DNA of 64,000 nucleotides from Streptomyces sp. R33 (GTDB taxonomy: Bacteria > Actinomycetota > Actinomycetes > Streptomycetales > Streptomycetaceae). The notes beneath the pieces are model-generated. The model did not search any database. It was not told the origin of the DNA and saw only the letters and a program-made list of their open reading frames with translations. The position numbers were made by a program, and so were the translations under genes. Where the stretch lies: the NCBI RefSeq assembly GCF_041200175.1, contig NZ_CP165727.1, forward strand, positions 62,001 through 126,000. The letters are read 5' to 3'. This document shows, in pieces, positions 44,481-53,992 of the stretch (position 1 is its first letter; every line of letters starts with the position of its first letter).

Positions 44481-45857
44481 CTACTCCCGCAGGACCTTCA
44501 CAGCCCGGTCGAAGGCCGAGTCCTTGTTCTGGTCGAACTCCTCTGTGGTGAAGACCGGATCGGTGAGGTGCGGCGGGATGCCCGCGCCATCGAAGGTCCT
44601 GCCCGACCGGGTCAGCAGCTCCTCGTTCGGCAGCCAGACCGACATGCCGTTGGGGAGCTTGCGCACCATGACATCCGAGAAGACGCCCTGCGTGGGCTGC
44701 CCGATCCGCACAGTCCGGCCGGGCCGGTCCATGAGGGCCTGGGTGAAGGTCTCTCCCGCGCTGACGGTTGAGCCGCCGGTCAGCACGGCGACCGGTCCGG
44801 AATAGCGGGGGCCCTGGGCGGGCGTGACGTACAGGGGCTGGGGGCGCGTGTGTTGGGTGGGGTCCGCGGGATCGTTGCGGGCCCGCTTGGCGTAGGCGAG
44901 GTAGGGGGTGTCGGTCAGCCGCCCGGCGATGTGGAGCCCCATGGCGTCGGAGCCGCCGCCGTTGATCCGCAGGTCGATGACCAGGCCCTTCAGGTGGCGG
45001 GTGCGTTCCTGGTCGAGGACCGTGTCCAGCGCCTTGTCGAGCTCGGCCAGCTCGGCGGCGTAGGGGGCCTTGCCGCCCGTGTAGCCGCCGAAACCGGAGA
45101 TCCGCAGGTAGCCCTGCCCGCCGGGGAGGTCGGCGTAGGTGATCCGCCCGGCGGCGAAGTCCTGCAGGTTCCGGGCGTTCTTGAGGTCGCGCTCCACGAC
45201 GAACTTCTTGACCTTGGCGTCGAGCGTCCCGTCGGGCCGGACGGTGCCCGGGCGGACCTGCGCGAAGGCCCGGTCGGGGTCTCCGTCGCCGTCGACGTCG
45301 AAGACGGCGACGTGCGCGTCGTGGAGCGGCTCGACCATCTTGCTGAAGACGGCGAAGAGTTCGTCCGGGGTCGTCCTGTCGTGGACCGTGGGCCGGTACC
45401 GGTCGCGTACGGCGTGCCAGTCGATGCCCTTGGCGGCGAAGAAGGGGTAGTTCTCCTCGAAGGACTGCCAGAAAACGTCGAAGGAGGCGAGCGGACTCCC
45501 GGGGGCGGAACGCGTGCAGGCGTCGGGCAGTTCCGTCATCCGGCGCAGGTTCCGTTCGCCGACGTCACCGTCCATCCGTACGGAAGCGCGGTCCCGGTCC
45601 CCGCGGGTGCGCACGGTGAGGACGGTGCCTCCAGGCGTGGTGTAGGCGCCGGGGCCGGTCCGCTGCGCGCTGTCGCCCGCGATGCAGCTGACGGCGGTGG
45701 TCTGGTACTCCTGGAGGGTTCCGTTCCGGATGGACAACGCGGTGCCGTAGCCGTCGGTGCGCCAGATTCCGTCGGTGGCCGGCTGGCGGGCGGTTACGGC
45801 CGGTGCGGCTGCGCCGACGAGGGCCAGGACTACGGCGGTGGCCGTGACGATGCGCAC
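44481..45857 (-). CDS. S41 family peptidase (C-terminal processing protease-like)
   Basis: 458 residues. An N-terminal signal sequence ([20 protein letters not shown]) predicts export. An IRBP/tail-specific-protease region follows ([20 protein letters not shown]), then the peptidase core: [40 protein letters not shown] and the nucleophile site [18 protein letters not shown], with the usual Lys-dependent Ser dyad expected there. GTG 45857 is preferred because AGAGAAG precedes it and a signal peptide follows directly. The frame extends to 46082 without support. The target is unknown, and there is no operon partner. Confidence 0.8.
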   Translation of the reverse strand: MRIVTATAVVLALVGAAAPAVTARQPATDGIWRTDGYGTALSIRNGTLQEYQTTAVSCIAGDSAQRTGPGAYTTPGGTVLTVRTRGDRDRASVRMDGDVGERNLRRMTELPDACTRSAPGSPLASFDVFWQSFEENYPFFAAKGIDWHAVRDRYRPTVHDRTTPDELFAVFSKMVEPLHDAHVAVFDVDGDGDPDRAFAQVRPGTVRPDGTLDAKVKKFVVERDLKNARNLQDFAAGRITYADLPGGQGYLRISGFGGYTGGKAPYAAELAELDKALDTVLDQERTRHLKGLVIDLRINGGGSDAMGLHIAGRLTDTPYLAYAKRARNDPADPTQHTRPQPLYVTPAQGPRYSGPVAVLTGGSTVSAGETFTQALMDRPGRTVRIGQPTQGVFSDVMVRKLPNGMSVWLPNEELLTRSGRTFDGAGIPPHLTDPVFTTEEFDQNKDSAFDRAVKVLRE

Positions 45858-46418
45858 GATCTTGTCTTCTCTGTAGGCGACTTGCTGGGTATACCGCCCC
45901 ACCGTCGCCGACACGGGATCCACCGGGCCATCCGGCTGTCCGGCCGATCGGGGGTGGGGCCAGCCCCCACTACCCGCGGTAACCGGGAGCACAGGCCTAG
46001 TTCCTTTGCGGAGTTTGAGGCTTTTGTTGACCTGCTGACGGAGCCGAACCTCACTTTGCGTCAAGGTCCAGCCGTTCAACACAGGGGGCCTGCAACGCGA
46101 AACGCGGCAGTGCGCACAGGACCTTGGCGACGCGGGCGCTGGCGGCCGCGAATAGCGCCCACGCGGGCCTTGGCAACACGGGCATCGGCAGCCACGGCAT
46201 CGGAAACTCCGGCCTCGGTAGCTCCGGCCTCGGCAACTGAGGCGGGCTCACGGCCCCGCATCACCGAGTCGCACGACGCGCCCGGCTGACGTCGGGCCGG
46301 TCCACCCCGGGCCGCCCGTTCCATGAGCGGCAGGCCCGGGTGTCTGGCGCGGAGCAGCTGGCCCGCGCGGTGCGGAACGCCGTCCGCGCGGCGACCTCAG
46401 ACAGCGACCAGCCGGACG
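45858..46418. other. Upstream region of the S41 gene with a GxGN-repeat scrap
   Basis: About 560 bases. On the plus strand, just before 46240, one frame reads HAGLGNTGIGSHGIGNSGLG then SSGLGN and stop, a tail of a repetitive GxGN secreted protein without its start. The rest holds no recognisable gene. Confidence 0.4.
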
Positions 46419-46766
46419 TCATCCAGGTGGCTGGCGGTCGGCCAAGGCGTTGACGGCTTCGCGGGCCGCGCTGTGAGCGAAGTGGCCGGCCTCCCGCATG
46501 TAGTGGTCCAGGACGGCGTCGGTGGCTGCCGGGTGGTCGATTCCGGAGAGTCCGCGGAAGGCGGCGGCATGGAGGTGGAAGGCGAGGTGGGAGCCCAGTT
46601 CGTCCGGTCGTTCGAGGATCCGGCACAGGGCGTCGATGGTGCGCGGGTCGCGCAGGCGCGCGATGCCGTGGACCGCGTGCACCGCGGCCTGCGTGTCGTC
46701 CTCAACGGCGAGGGCGGTCAGGGTGTCAAGGTCGGCGAGGCCAGCGCACCGGGCGAGCAGCGACAC
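46419..46766 (-). CDS. HEAT-repeat-like protein, possibly truncated
   Basis: 115 residues of alpha-alpha repeats: LDTLTALAVEDDTQAAVHAV, then HGIARLRDPRTIDALCRILE and HAAAFRGLSGIDHPAATDAV. The spacing and RDPRTIDAL-like phrases fit PBS-lyase/HEAT repeats. The length suggests only part of a longer protein, and no upstream domain was found. Function unknown. Confidence 0.5.
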   Translation of the reverse strand: MSLLARCAGLADLDTLTALAVEDDTQAAVHAVHGIARLRDPRTIDALCRILERPDELGSHLAFHLHAAAFRGLSGIDHPAATDAVLDHYMREAGHFAHSAAREAVNALADRQPPG

Positions 46767-47952
46767 ACCTCGATGCGGAGCCGGCCCTCGGTGGTGGGGA
46801 GCAAAATGCGCATGGCGGGGAGGGCGGCGGCTCCGAGGTCCCCGAGGGAGCGCTCACCTTCGTCGCCGTCACACAAATCAACGGCACGCTGTATTTCGGG
46901 CCTCCGATCAACGACCCGGCGCGCGTCGACACACTTGCCTGAGCCTGGTTCGGGGTCAACGCTCTGCGCATCGGGGCCACAGCCTTCGCCACGGTCAAAC
47001 TCATCGACTTCTACCTGAACATCCGCGGTACGTCGACACGTTATCCCGCATGACCTGCCTCTCGACCGCCCACCACCGAGGTATCACCTCAGCCGCATCA
47101 ACGGGATACACCAGCCCGCAGGCCAGGGCCGAAGCTGGCTCTCACCGTGGGCAGCGTGCATTGACGATCCGGCGCGGGCTCGGGCATCGGCTGCTTCCCC
47201 GCGGGGTGCCCCGTCGCGATTGTCAAGGGGCTGGAGGTGGTCACAGCTGAAGCGCCAGGAACGCCGGGCCGGCCGCGTTTGCGCCGCAGATCAAGCCTCG
47301 CCACGATCGGGATCTTCCCTGTCACAGGTGGGGGCGGCCGTCACCTACGGGCTGTCCTTCCCACAGCGGGCGGGTGAGCACGGCGGGCTGCCGCATGGTG
47401 CTGGAGGCCGGGCGCGGCCGGGCTGGTTGAAGGGCGACAAGGTGGCGGACCACTCGTCACGGTCGGTGGCGTCGCCGGTGTGACAACCGGCGTCGTGCCC
47501 AACTCCGTGGCATCCGTGGAACTCTTCGAAGCTGTGGATCAACGTGAGTAACGTGGCGGTCGCGACGGGCCGCTCACGGAAACCGTCAGCGTCTGAACCT
47601 GACTTGAGGCTAACGTTCGATTCTCTCGACGATGAATGATCGGAAACTTGCGCTAGAAAAAGTGCTGGCCGATCGGCACAGTAGCTCCGAGTCGATCAAT
47701 CACTCAACCCGAACGAACGGCCGGTGGTCTTGCGGAGCCTGATTGCGCCCCGGTCCGCAACGCGAGCGATCGCGCGACACCAACCCTGTCCGCTTGCAAT
47801 CCCGTTGACCTGCCCGACGGCAGTACGTACCGCACCACATTACCCATGGAAAGTGAGAGCCGGCGTGAGTGAGCAGTCTCTCCTGATGCCTGCGGCACCA
47901 TAGGGAGCGGTCTATCCCAGTACCGAGGCAGGAGACACCGGTTACAGCAAGG
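46767..47952. other. Long region with no intact gene
   Basis: About 1.2 kb with only short, overlapping frames. One plus-strand stretch at 46855-47035 reads VAVTQINGTLYFGPPINDPA, then a stop, then FGVNALRIGATAFATVKLID, which could be the scrap of an unidentified gene. Local AT content rises near 47600-47700. No repeats or clear hairpins were found. Confidence 0.4.
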
Positions 47953-48130
47953 TTGCGGGACCGTCACCGTCAGCGGCAGCCATAACTCGATCTACGTGGA
48001 GTCCGCCGACATCCTGACGGTCCGCGGGGACGTCAATGGGGTGGCAGTGAAGACCGTCAGTACCCTCAGAGTCGAAGGCCTCATTAATACTGCAATCACA
48101 GTTATGGGGTGTGTCCGCGTGGGACTGTAA
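47953..48130 (+). pseudogene. DUF3060-like secreted protein, C-terminal remnant
   Basis: One plus frame reads QGCGTVTVSGSHNSIYVESA, then DILTVRGDVNGVAVKTVSTL and CVRVGL then stop, the repeated beta pattern of DUF3060 lipoproteins (SGSHNSI). The TAA stop comes from the terminal repeat of the ISL3 element (GGACTGTAA). No signal peptide or start remains. Confidence 0.5.
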
Positions 48131-49782
48131 AGAGAACGGCCCTGTCTCACATTCGGTGGTGACGCAGAGTGGTGTAGGTCGTTGATGTGAGCGTGGAGAA
48201 TCTCAACGAGCTGGTGGCGACGGTGTTTTCGGGGATATCCCCGCTGGTCATCGAGGATGTGGTCGACGAGGGTGAGCGCGTGGTCGTGAGGGCACGGACT
48301 CCGGGATCGACCGCGGTCTGCCCGGTGTGCGGGGTGTTGTCGGTGCGGGTGCACGGCTATCACTGGCGGACGGTCGCCGACCTGCCGATCGACGGCCGGC
48401 GGGTCGTGGTCCGTGTCCGGGTTCGGCGTCTGGTGTGTCCTACCCGCGGTTGCCGCCACACTTTTCGCGAGCAGCTGCCTGGGGTGCTGGAGCGATACCA
48501 GCGGCGCACAACCCGCCTGACCAGGCAGATCAAGGCTGTGGTCAAGGAGTTAGCGGGCCGTGCGGGATCGCGTCTGCTGGCGGTACTCGCGATGGGCCTG
48601 TCGCGTCACACGGCCCTGCGCACCCTGCTGCGCATTGCGCTGCCCACCGGGCGGGTGCCCCGCGTGATCGGTGTCGACGATTTCGCTCTGCGCCGGCGGC
48701 ACCGATACGCCACCGTGGTGATCGACGCGGAAACGCATGAGCGGATTGACGTGCTGCCCGACCGCACGGCCGACACGCTGGAAACGTGGCTGCGCGAGAA
48801 TCCGGGCGTCGAGGTCGTGTGCCGTGACGGTTCAGCGACCTACGCGGAGGCCATCCGCCGTGCCCTGCCCGACGCAGTGCAGGTCGCCGACCGGTGGCAC
48901 TTGTGGCACAACCTCTGCGAAACCGCCCTGAGTGAGGTCAAGGCACACAGCGCCTGCTGGGCCGCCGTGCTGGACACTCCAATTTACGAAGGACCACGAG
49001 CCGAGACTACGCTCGAGCGTTGGCACCAGGTCCACGGCCTCCTCCAGCAGCGTGTGAGCCTGCTGGAATGCGCCCGTCGACTGCAACTGTCCCTGAACAC
49101 TGTCAAACGTTATGCCCGCGCCGACCGACCCGAGCGCATGCTCCGCGTCCCCAAGTACCGGGCCAGTCTCGTCGATCCCTATCGCGAGCACCTGCGCAGA
49201 CGCCGAGCTGATGACCCTGCTGTTCCCGTCCAGCACCTCTTCGAGGAGATCAAGGCCCTCGGGTTCACGGGCTGCCTCAACCTCCTGCACAAGTACATCA
49301 ACCAAGGCCGCGCGGACGCCGACCGCAGCCACATCTCCCCGCGCAGGCTGGCCCGGATGCTCCTGACCAGGCCCGAGAACCTCAAGACCGGACATCGCGA
49401 TCTCCTCGATCAGCTGACCGCCGCCTGCCCCGAGATGACCGACCTGGCCACCGCCGTCCGGACTTTCGCCCAGCTCCTGAAGCCTCGGCCCGAGAACGTC
49501 GACGCGCTCGATCACTGGATCACCCAGGTCCGCGCAGCGGACCTGCCACACCTGCACGCCTTCACCCGCGGCCTCGAGCGAGACCACGACGCCGTGATCG
49601 CCGCGGTCACACTTCCGTACAGCAACGGCCCCGCCGAAGGCGTCAACACCAAGACCAAGCGGATCTCACGCCAGATGCACGGACGCGCAGGCTTCAACCT
49701 CCTCCGTCACCGCATCCTTCTCGGATAGCGACACACTCCGTCACCACCGAATGTCAGACAGGGCCGTTCTCTTTACAGTCCC
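48121..49782 (+). mobile_element. ISL3-family insertion sequence
   Basis: A 1662-bp element with long inverted repeats: 48121-48164 against the complement of 49739-49782, with one mismatch in 44 positions (outer bases GGGACTGTAAAGAGAACGG). It carries an intact ISL3 transposase. No 8-bp target duplication is visible: the left flank ends GTCCGCGT and the right begins TGCCCAAC. Confidence 0.9.
48187..49728 (+). CDS. ISL3-family transposase
   Basis: 513 residues. An N-terminal zinc ribbon (AVCPVCGVLSVRVHGYHWRT and CPTRGCRHTF) and HTH are followed by the DDE_Tnp_ISL3 core: RVIGVDDFALRRRHRYATVV (first Asp), EVVCRDGSATYAEAIRRALP (second Asp), QVADRWHLWHNLCETALSEV, and near the end SNGPAEGVNTKTKRISRQMH (Glu). 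The frame is uninterrupted. GTG start at 48187, a short distance inside the left repeat. Confidence 0.93.
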   Translation: MSVENLNELVATVFSGISPLVIEDVVDEGERVVVRARTPGSTAVCPVCGVLSVRVHGYHWRTVADLPIDGRRVVVRVRVRRLVCPTRGCRHTFREQLPGVLERYQRRTTRLTRQIKAVVKELAGRAGSRLLAVLAMGLSRHTALRTLLRIALPTGRVPRVIGVDDFALRRRHRYATVVIDAETHERIDVLPDRTADTLETWLRENPGVEVVCRDGSATYAEAIRRALPDAVQVADRWHLWHNLCETALSEVKAHSACWAAVLDTPIYEGPRAETTLERWHQVHGLLQQRVSLLECARRLQLSLNTVKRYARADRPERMLRVPKYRASLVDPYREHLRRRRADDPAVPVQHLFEEIKALGFTGCLNLLHKYINQGRADADRSHISPRRLARMLLTRPENLKTGHRDLLDQLTAACPEMTDLATAVRTFAQLLKPRPENVDALDHWITQVRAADLPHLHAFTRGLERDHDAVIAAVTLPYSNGPAEGVNTKTKRISRQMHGRAGFNLLRHRILLG

Positions 49783-49972
49783 TGCCCAACCGTCACGGCA
49801 AGCACCGTTGCAGTACTAGGGCTTCAAGTTCTCGGTGAGGGGCGCGGAGCAGCGGCTGCACCCTGCCGTGCTCACGCCGGAGCGGGGCCTGGCGGTGGCC
49901 GGCGGCCTGGGCGCGCCGCCGCGCTGGCCGAGCCGGTCCGCCGGACCGGGTACCGCTCACGGTCCCGCCCGG

Positions 49973-50158
49973 CGTCGACTACCACCGCCTCTCAGCCAGC
50001 GAGCACACGTGGATCTTCCACGAGCTGATCGTCCGATGTACCTGAGCTCCATCACCCCGCAGGACGACCCGGTCACCCTGTACGTGATGGGCCCGTAGGG
50101 AGCCGGGAAAACCCACATGGCGCGCATGCTGCCGCCGCGCGCTGTGGGAGCGAGCCTG
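49973..50158 (+). pseudogene. Zeta-toxin-like kinase remnant
   Basis: The plus strand reads LSASEHTWIFHELIV, then in another frame MYLSSITPQDDPVTLYVMGP, stop, GAGKTHMARML. This is the start of a zeta-type UDP-N-acetylglucosamine kinase (helix, then Walker A). A frameshift near 50035 and a TAG inside the Walker A loop (GP-stop-GAGKT) inactivate it. The catalytic C-terminal half is missing, and no epsilon antitoxin is next to it. Confidence 0.6.
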
Positions 50159-50199
50159 TGACCCCTCCAAAGGGTCTGCGGTGCTCAAAGGAACCCAAC

Positions 50200-50737
50200 T
50201 CGGCGACGTGTGCTCGGTCCGCACGGCCGTGAAGCTGCGCCGCTCGTACAGGGCCCTGGCGCGCGCCCGTGCTCCCGGCACCAGTCGACCGGAACGACGC
50301 CGCCGCAGTCGTGCCGCTTGCACACGCACTCCGGCCCCGGGCTGGCGTACGTCACCCCGTGACGGACCACCCCCACCGAGCCCACCGAGGCGGCGCCTCG
50401 CAGACCAGCCGGCCACGCGAGCGTCATCCGCAGGCCGCCCGACCCCGACCGGAACCGCTTGATCACCCGCACCTCCCCCAGCACCGCCGACGGCCCCGCG
50501 CCCGGCGCGGTCAGCCGGCGCACCGAAGCCCCAAGCTCTCCATGCCGCCAGCTCGGCCAGCGCGTCGGCGTCATCGTCGGTGGACCAGCCTGACAACTGG
50601 TCCTCGCCCTCGGCGTCGTCGGCCGGGGGCAGCCCCGGGTCATCGAGACGGACCCGGTGCGTGGCGCCCCCGGCACCGGCCAGCACCAGCGAAGCGACCG
50701 TCGGCCCCATGGGTACTTCGATCTTGTCGTGGGCGAG
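50200..50737 (-). pseudogene. Hypothetical protein with Cys/His cluster, frameshifted
   Basis: The minus strand reads DKIEVPMGPTVASLVLAGAG, then AELAAWRAWGFGAP, and in another frame VRVIKRFRSGSGGLRMTLAW and CVCKRHDCGGVVPVDWCREH. The C-terminal C-x-C-x3-H-x-C ... W-C pattern suggests a zinc-binding tail. One frameshift near 50530 separates the two parts. I do not know the family. Confidence 0.4.
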
Positions 50738-50899
50738 GAGCCAGGACGACCGCGCGGCGGTCGAACTGACGGGGCGGGAGAGGTTACAGGGCTGCCAGGG
50801 CCCGGGGCAGGTGGGGGTACCCTGGCTTCCCCGATCCGGTGGCCGGCACGGAGGTGCACCCGCCCCCGAGCCAGTCCGCCACCGCACCGAACTCGCTGC

Positions 50900-51267
50900 A
50901 GGTCATCACCGACCCCACAGGCAAAATCCTCTGGGTCTCGCGAGCGTTGCCGGGCCGGACCCACGACCTCACGGCCGCCCGCCGGCACCGCATCATCGCC
51001 ACCTGCGTCCGCGTCGGGACCCCGGTCCTGGCCGACCTCGGCTACGTCGGGGCCGGCGGCACGTTCGCTGTTCCCCACCGACGACGGCCCCGCCAGGACC
51101 TCGCTGGCCAGCGGTCGATCAACCGGGCCCACGCCAGGCTCCGCTACCCCGTCGAACGCGGCATCGCACGACTGAAGACCTGGAAGATCTTCCGCCATGC
51201 CCGCCGCAGCCCCACCTGGCTCACCCAGGCAGCCAAAGCCGTCCTCACCCTGGAGAGCTACCGCTGA
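50900..51267 (+). pseudogene. IS5-family transposase C-terminal remnant
   Basis: Reads VITDPTGKILWVSRALPGRT, HDLTAARRHRIIATCVRVGT, VLADLGYVGAGG (second Asp), NRAHARLRYPVERGIARLKT (Glu) and ends VLTLESYR then stop. The N-terminal half, with the first catalytic Asp, is gone. An orphan scrap of a DDE_4-type element. Confidence 0.75.
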
Positions 51268-51284
51268 AAACCCTCTATGAAAGA

Positions 51285-51591
51285 AAATCCACCTCTCGCT
51301 CGCCGACAACGGCGGCAACCTCCAAGCCGCCGTCGACCGCATCGCCGCGACCGTCCACCGGGTGAAAGCCGCGGCAGGCCAGGACAGCAGCCTTCACGCC
51401 TGCCTCGACGCGCTGGAAGCGATGCTGGCCGGGAACCTCGAATGGTCCTACCTCACCCCCGCTACAACGGGCTCGGCCACACCTGGAACGGCAAGAGAGA
51501 CACCACCGTCATCCTCACCCCCCACGCCACCTTCTACCTGCCGCACACCCACACCACGCCCAGGACACCAGTGGCCACCGACCCCCATTGA
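51285..51591 (+). pseudogene. Terpene-synthase-like C-terminal remnant
   Basis: The plus frame reads LADNGGNLQAAVDRIAATVH and ACLDALEAMLAGNLEWSYLT, then in another frame PRYNGLGHTWNGKRDTTVIL. The W-x-x-GNLxWS-x-x-TPRY pattern is that of the last helices of bacterial class I terpene synthases. One frameshift near 51460; the metal-binding motifs are absent. Tentative. Confidence 0.4.
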
Positions 51592-51702
51592 GCTGGCCAA
51601 TACAGCTCTCCCCCGGGCCGCATGAGCCAACTGATGGCACCGAGAACGAGGCACGATTCCTGGACTGCTCGCGGACGCGGTCGTGGACGGTCGAAGTACG
51701 CG

Positions 51703-52842
51703 TCAGCTGACCCGAAGACCGACCGCCAGCGTCAGTTCAAGGACCCGGTGCGGCGATGCGAGATCCGGAAACAGCTCCCGCAGCTGCGACATCCGGTACC
51801 GGACCGTCTGGGGATGGACGAACAACGCCGCCGCCACCTCGTCCCGCCTGCCCTGGTGCAGCAGCCACGCCCGCAACGTCTCCTCCAGCCGCCGCGCCGT
51901 CGCGACAGGCAAGGTCCGCAACGGTGCGAGGGCTCGGGCACGCAGGTCTGCGAACGCGTCCACGTCGGCGCTCAGCACCAGCTCGGGCAGGTGGTCCTCG
52001 GTGTCGCGAATATCCGAGGAGAGGGAGCGCGCGCGTACGGCTCGTGCGTACGAGGCTGACGCACGAGTCCATGGCCGGGCCGGGCCGACCACGGCGTTGC
52101 GGTCGGTCAGCTGCCGCAAGAGATGTGATCGGTCGGCATCGGGGACGAGCAGCACACCGGTGGCGTCCGGCAGATCGTCGAGGACGAGGGTGCTCGGGTC
52201 GAGCGCACGGTAGGCAGGCCGGGCCTGGTCGGCGGGCAGCAGGACCGCGGTCAGCGAAACCGGAGGCTGCCACCCGGCCCGTTGAACAGAGGCCAGCAGC
52301 ACCTCCGGGCTCGCGCCGGCGAGGAGGTCGCGGGCCAGGTGTTCCAGCTGGCGCTCGTGGGCCCTGCCCCGGGCGGCCAGTTCGTCGGCGTGGCCCGCGG
52401 CGCTCGCGGCAGAGAGCTCGTCGATGTAGGCGAAGGTCAGCTCGGCGAACTTGGCGACCTCGGCGGCGGGCAGACCTACGGGTACGGCACCAGCTGCCAG
52501 GCATCGCCAGGCCACGCGGGCGCCGACGCGGTAGGCGCTGAGCAGGGCGTCCATCGAACGGCCGTCGCGCACCTCGCCGCGGCCCAGCTCGTAGGCTGCG
52601 TCACCGGCGTCGCCGCCTGTGGCGTTCCCGCTCGCGAGGTCCAGGTAGTGCCCCAGGGCGGTACGGACGGCTCGGCGGATGGTGGCGCCCATGCGGCCCG
52701 AAAGGGCGTTGGCGTAGGGAGGGACCTCGTCGATGATCGCCTGGACGACCTCGTCGGCGGTGGTCTTCAGCGCGGCCCGAAGTGCGGTGACCGTCGTCTC
52801 ATCCAGGGCCAGTTCGCTGGCCCTCCGGATTGCATGGCTCAC
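51703..52842 (-). CDS. PucR-type transcriptional regulator
   Basis: About 379 residues. The N-terminal helical sensor region (VVQAIIDEVPPYANALSGRM, SMDALLSAYRVGARVAWRCL) is followed by a middle GGDEF-like region and a C-terminal PucR HTH (LRAWLLHQGRRDEVAAALFV, then HPQTVRYRMSQLRELFPDL). GTG 52842 with CAGGGA upstream is used; an upstream TTG at 52863 is possible. Divergent from the reductase/desaturase operon, 87 nt away, so it most likely controls that operon. Confidence 0.85.
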   Translation of the reverse strand: MSHAIRRASELALDETTVTALRAALKTTADEVVQAIIDEVPPYANALSGRMGATIRRAVRTALGHYLDLASGNATGGDAGDAAYELGRGEVRDGRSMDALLSAYRVGARVAWRCLAAGAVPVGLPAAEVAKFAELTFAYIDELSAASAAGHADELAARGRAHERQLEHLARDLLAGASPEVLLASVQRAGWQPPVSLTAVLLPADQARPAYRALDPSTLVLDDLPDATGVLLVPDADRSHLLRQLTDRNAVVGPARPWTRASASYARAVRARSLSSDIRDTEDHLPELVLSADVDAFADLRARALAPLRTLPVATARRLEETLRAWLLHQGRRDEVAAALFVHPQTVRYRMSQLRELFPDLASPHRVLELTLAVGLRVS

Positions 52843-52929
52843 GGTTTTGTTCCCTGCGAACAATTCAGCCGATCAGATTTACGTCCTGCGGTCAGGACTT
52901 TACCCCTTGAGGCGCAGCAAGCTGGAGTC

Positions 52930-53985
52930 ATGACGAGTGCAGCCCTCCGCAGCAGGGCGTGGAAACTGCTGGAGATGGTCACGACGCCGCTGCTGCCGTC
53001 GGACTACCTCGACCTGGTCAGCCCGCTGCGTGCGGGCGCTGACCTGCGTGGGCGCATCGAGGCCGTGCACCCCGAGACGAGTGACGCCGCGACTATCGTG
53101 ATCAGGCCGGGACGGGGCTGGCGCGGCCACAGAGCCGGTCAGTACATGCGGATCGGGGTCGATGTCGACGGGGTGCGCCTGTGGCGTGCCTATTCCCTCA
53201 CCTCGCCGACGAACCGCCGGGACGGCCGCGTCACGATCACCGTGAAGGCGATCCCGGACGGCAAGGTCAGCAACCACCTGGTCCGCAGGGCGAAACCGGG
53301 CACGCTGGTCCAGCTCGACCAGCCGACCGGTGACTTCGTGCTGCCGCAGGCCAAGCCCGCCAAGGTGCTCTACCTGACGGCCGGCAGCGGCATCACGCCC
53401 GTGATGGGCATGCTGCGCGACAACGAGCTCGACGACGTCGTCATGGTCCACTGCGCGCCACGGCCGCACGACGTGATCTTCCGCGACGAACTGCACGGCC
53501 TGGTCGCGGACAGGAAGCTGCGGCTCACCGAGGTGCACACCGACACAGACGGCGTGCTCGACATCGCCCGTCTCGACGCACTCGTGCCCGACTGGGCCGA
53601 GCGCGAGACCTGGGCCTGCGGGCCCGCGGGCCTGCTGGACGCCGCCGAAGAGCACTGGACCGAGCACGGCGTACCAGAGCGCCTGCACACCGAACGCTTC
53701 CGCCCCAGCATCGTCGTCGCCGGCGACGGCGGCGAGGTTACGTTCAGCGTCACGGGCAAGACGGTCGACGCGGACGGCGCCACGCCGTTGCTGGACATCG
53801 GCGAGGAGGCCGGCGTGCTCATGCCCTCCGGGTGCCGCATGGGCATCTGCTTCGGCTGCATCACGCCGCTCAAGGCGGGCGCCGTCCGTGACCTGCGCAC
53901 CGGCGAGATCACCGAGGCCGAGCCGGGCGTCCTCATCCAGACCTGCGTGTCCGCCGCCGCGGGCCCCTGCGACATCGAACGATAG
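52930..53985 (+). CDS. Ferredoxin reductase fused to [2Fe-2S] ferredoxin
   Basis: 351 residues. The FAD-binding barrel (HRAGQYMRIGVDVDGVRLWR then AYSLTSP) and the NAD(P) lobe (LYLTAGSGITPVMGMLRDNE, ETWACGPAGLLDAAEEHW) precede a C-terminal plant-type ferredoxin with ligands Cys302, Cys307, Cys310 and Cys339. It would pass electrons from NAD(P)H to the desaturase encoded 7 nt downstream, as in the mycobacterial Rv3230c-DesA3 pair. ATG at 52930. Confidence 0.9.
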   Translation: MTSAALRSRAWKLLEMVTTPLLPSDYLDLVSPLRAGADLRGRIEAVHPETSDAATIVIRPGRGWRGHRAGQYMRIGVDVDGVRLWRAYSLTSPTNRRDGRVTITVKAIPDGKVSNHLVRRAKPGTLVQLDQPTGDFVLPQAKPAKVLYLTAGSGITPVMGMLRDNELDDVVMVHCAPRPHDVIFRDELHGLVADRKLRLTEVHTDTDGVLDIARLDALVPDWAERETWACGPAGLLDAAEEHWTEHGVPERLHTERFRPSIVVAGDGGEVTFSVTGKTVDADGATPLLDIGEEAGVLMPSGCRMGICFGCITPLKAGAVRDLRTGEITEAEPGVLIQTCVSAAAGPCDIER

Positions 53986-53992
53986 GAAGACC

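Noticed and set aside
44850..46289. A 479-residue plus-strand frame opposite the S41 peptidase
   Set aside because: Glycine/valine-rich antisense shadow. The minus strand has the signal peptide and catalytic motifs.
50580..51365. A single 261-residue plus-strand gene covering the IS5 remnant
   Set aside because: Its translation disagrees with the transposase motifs, which lie in a different frame.
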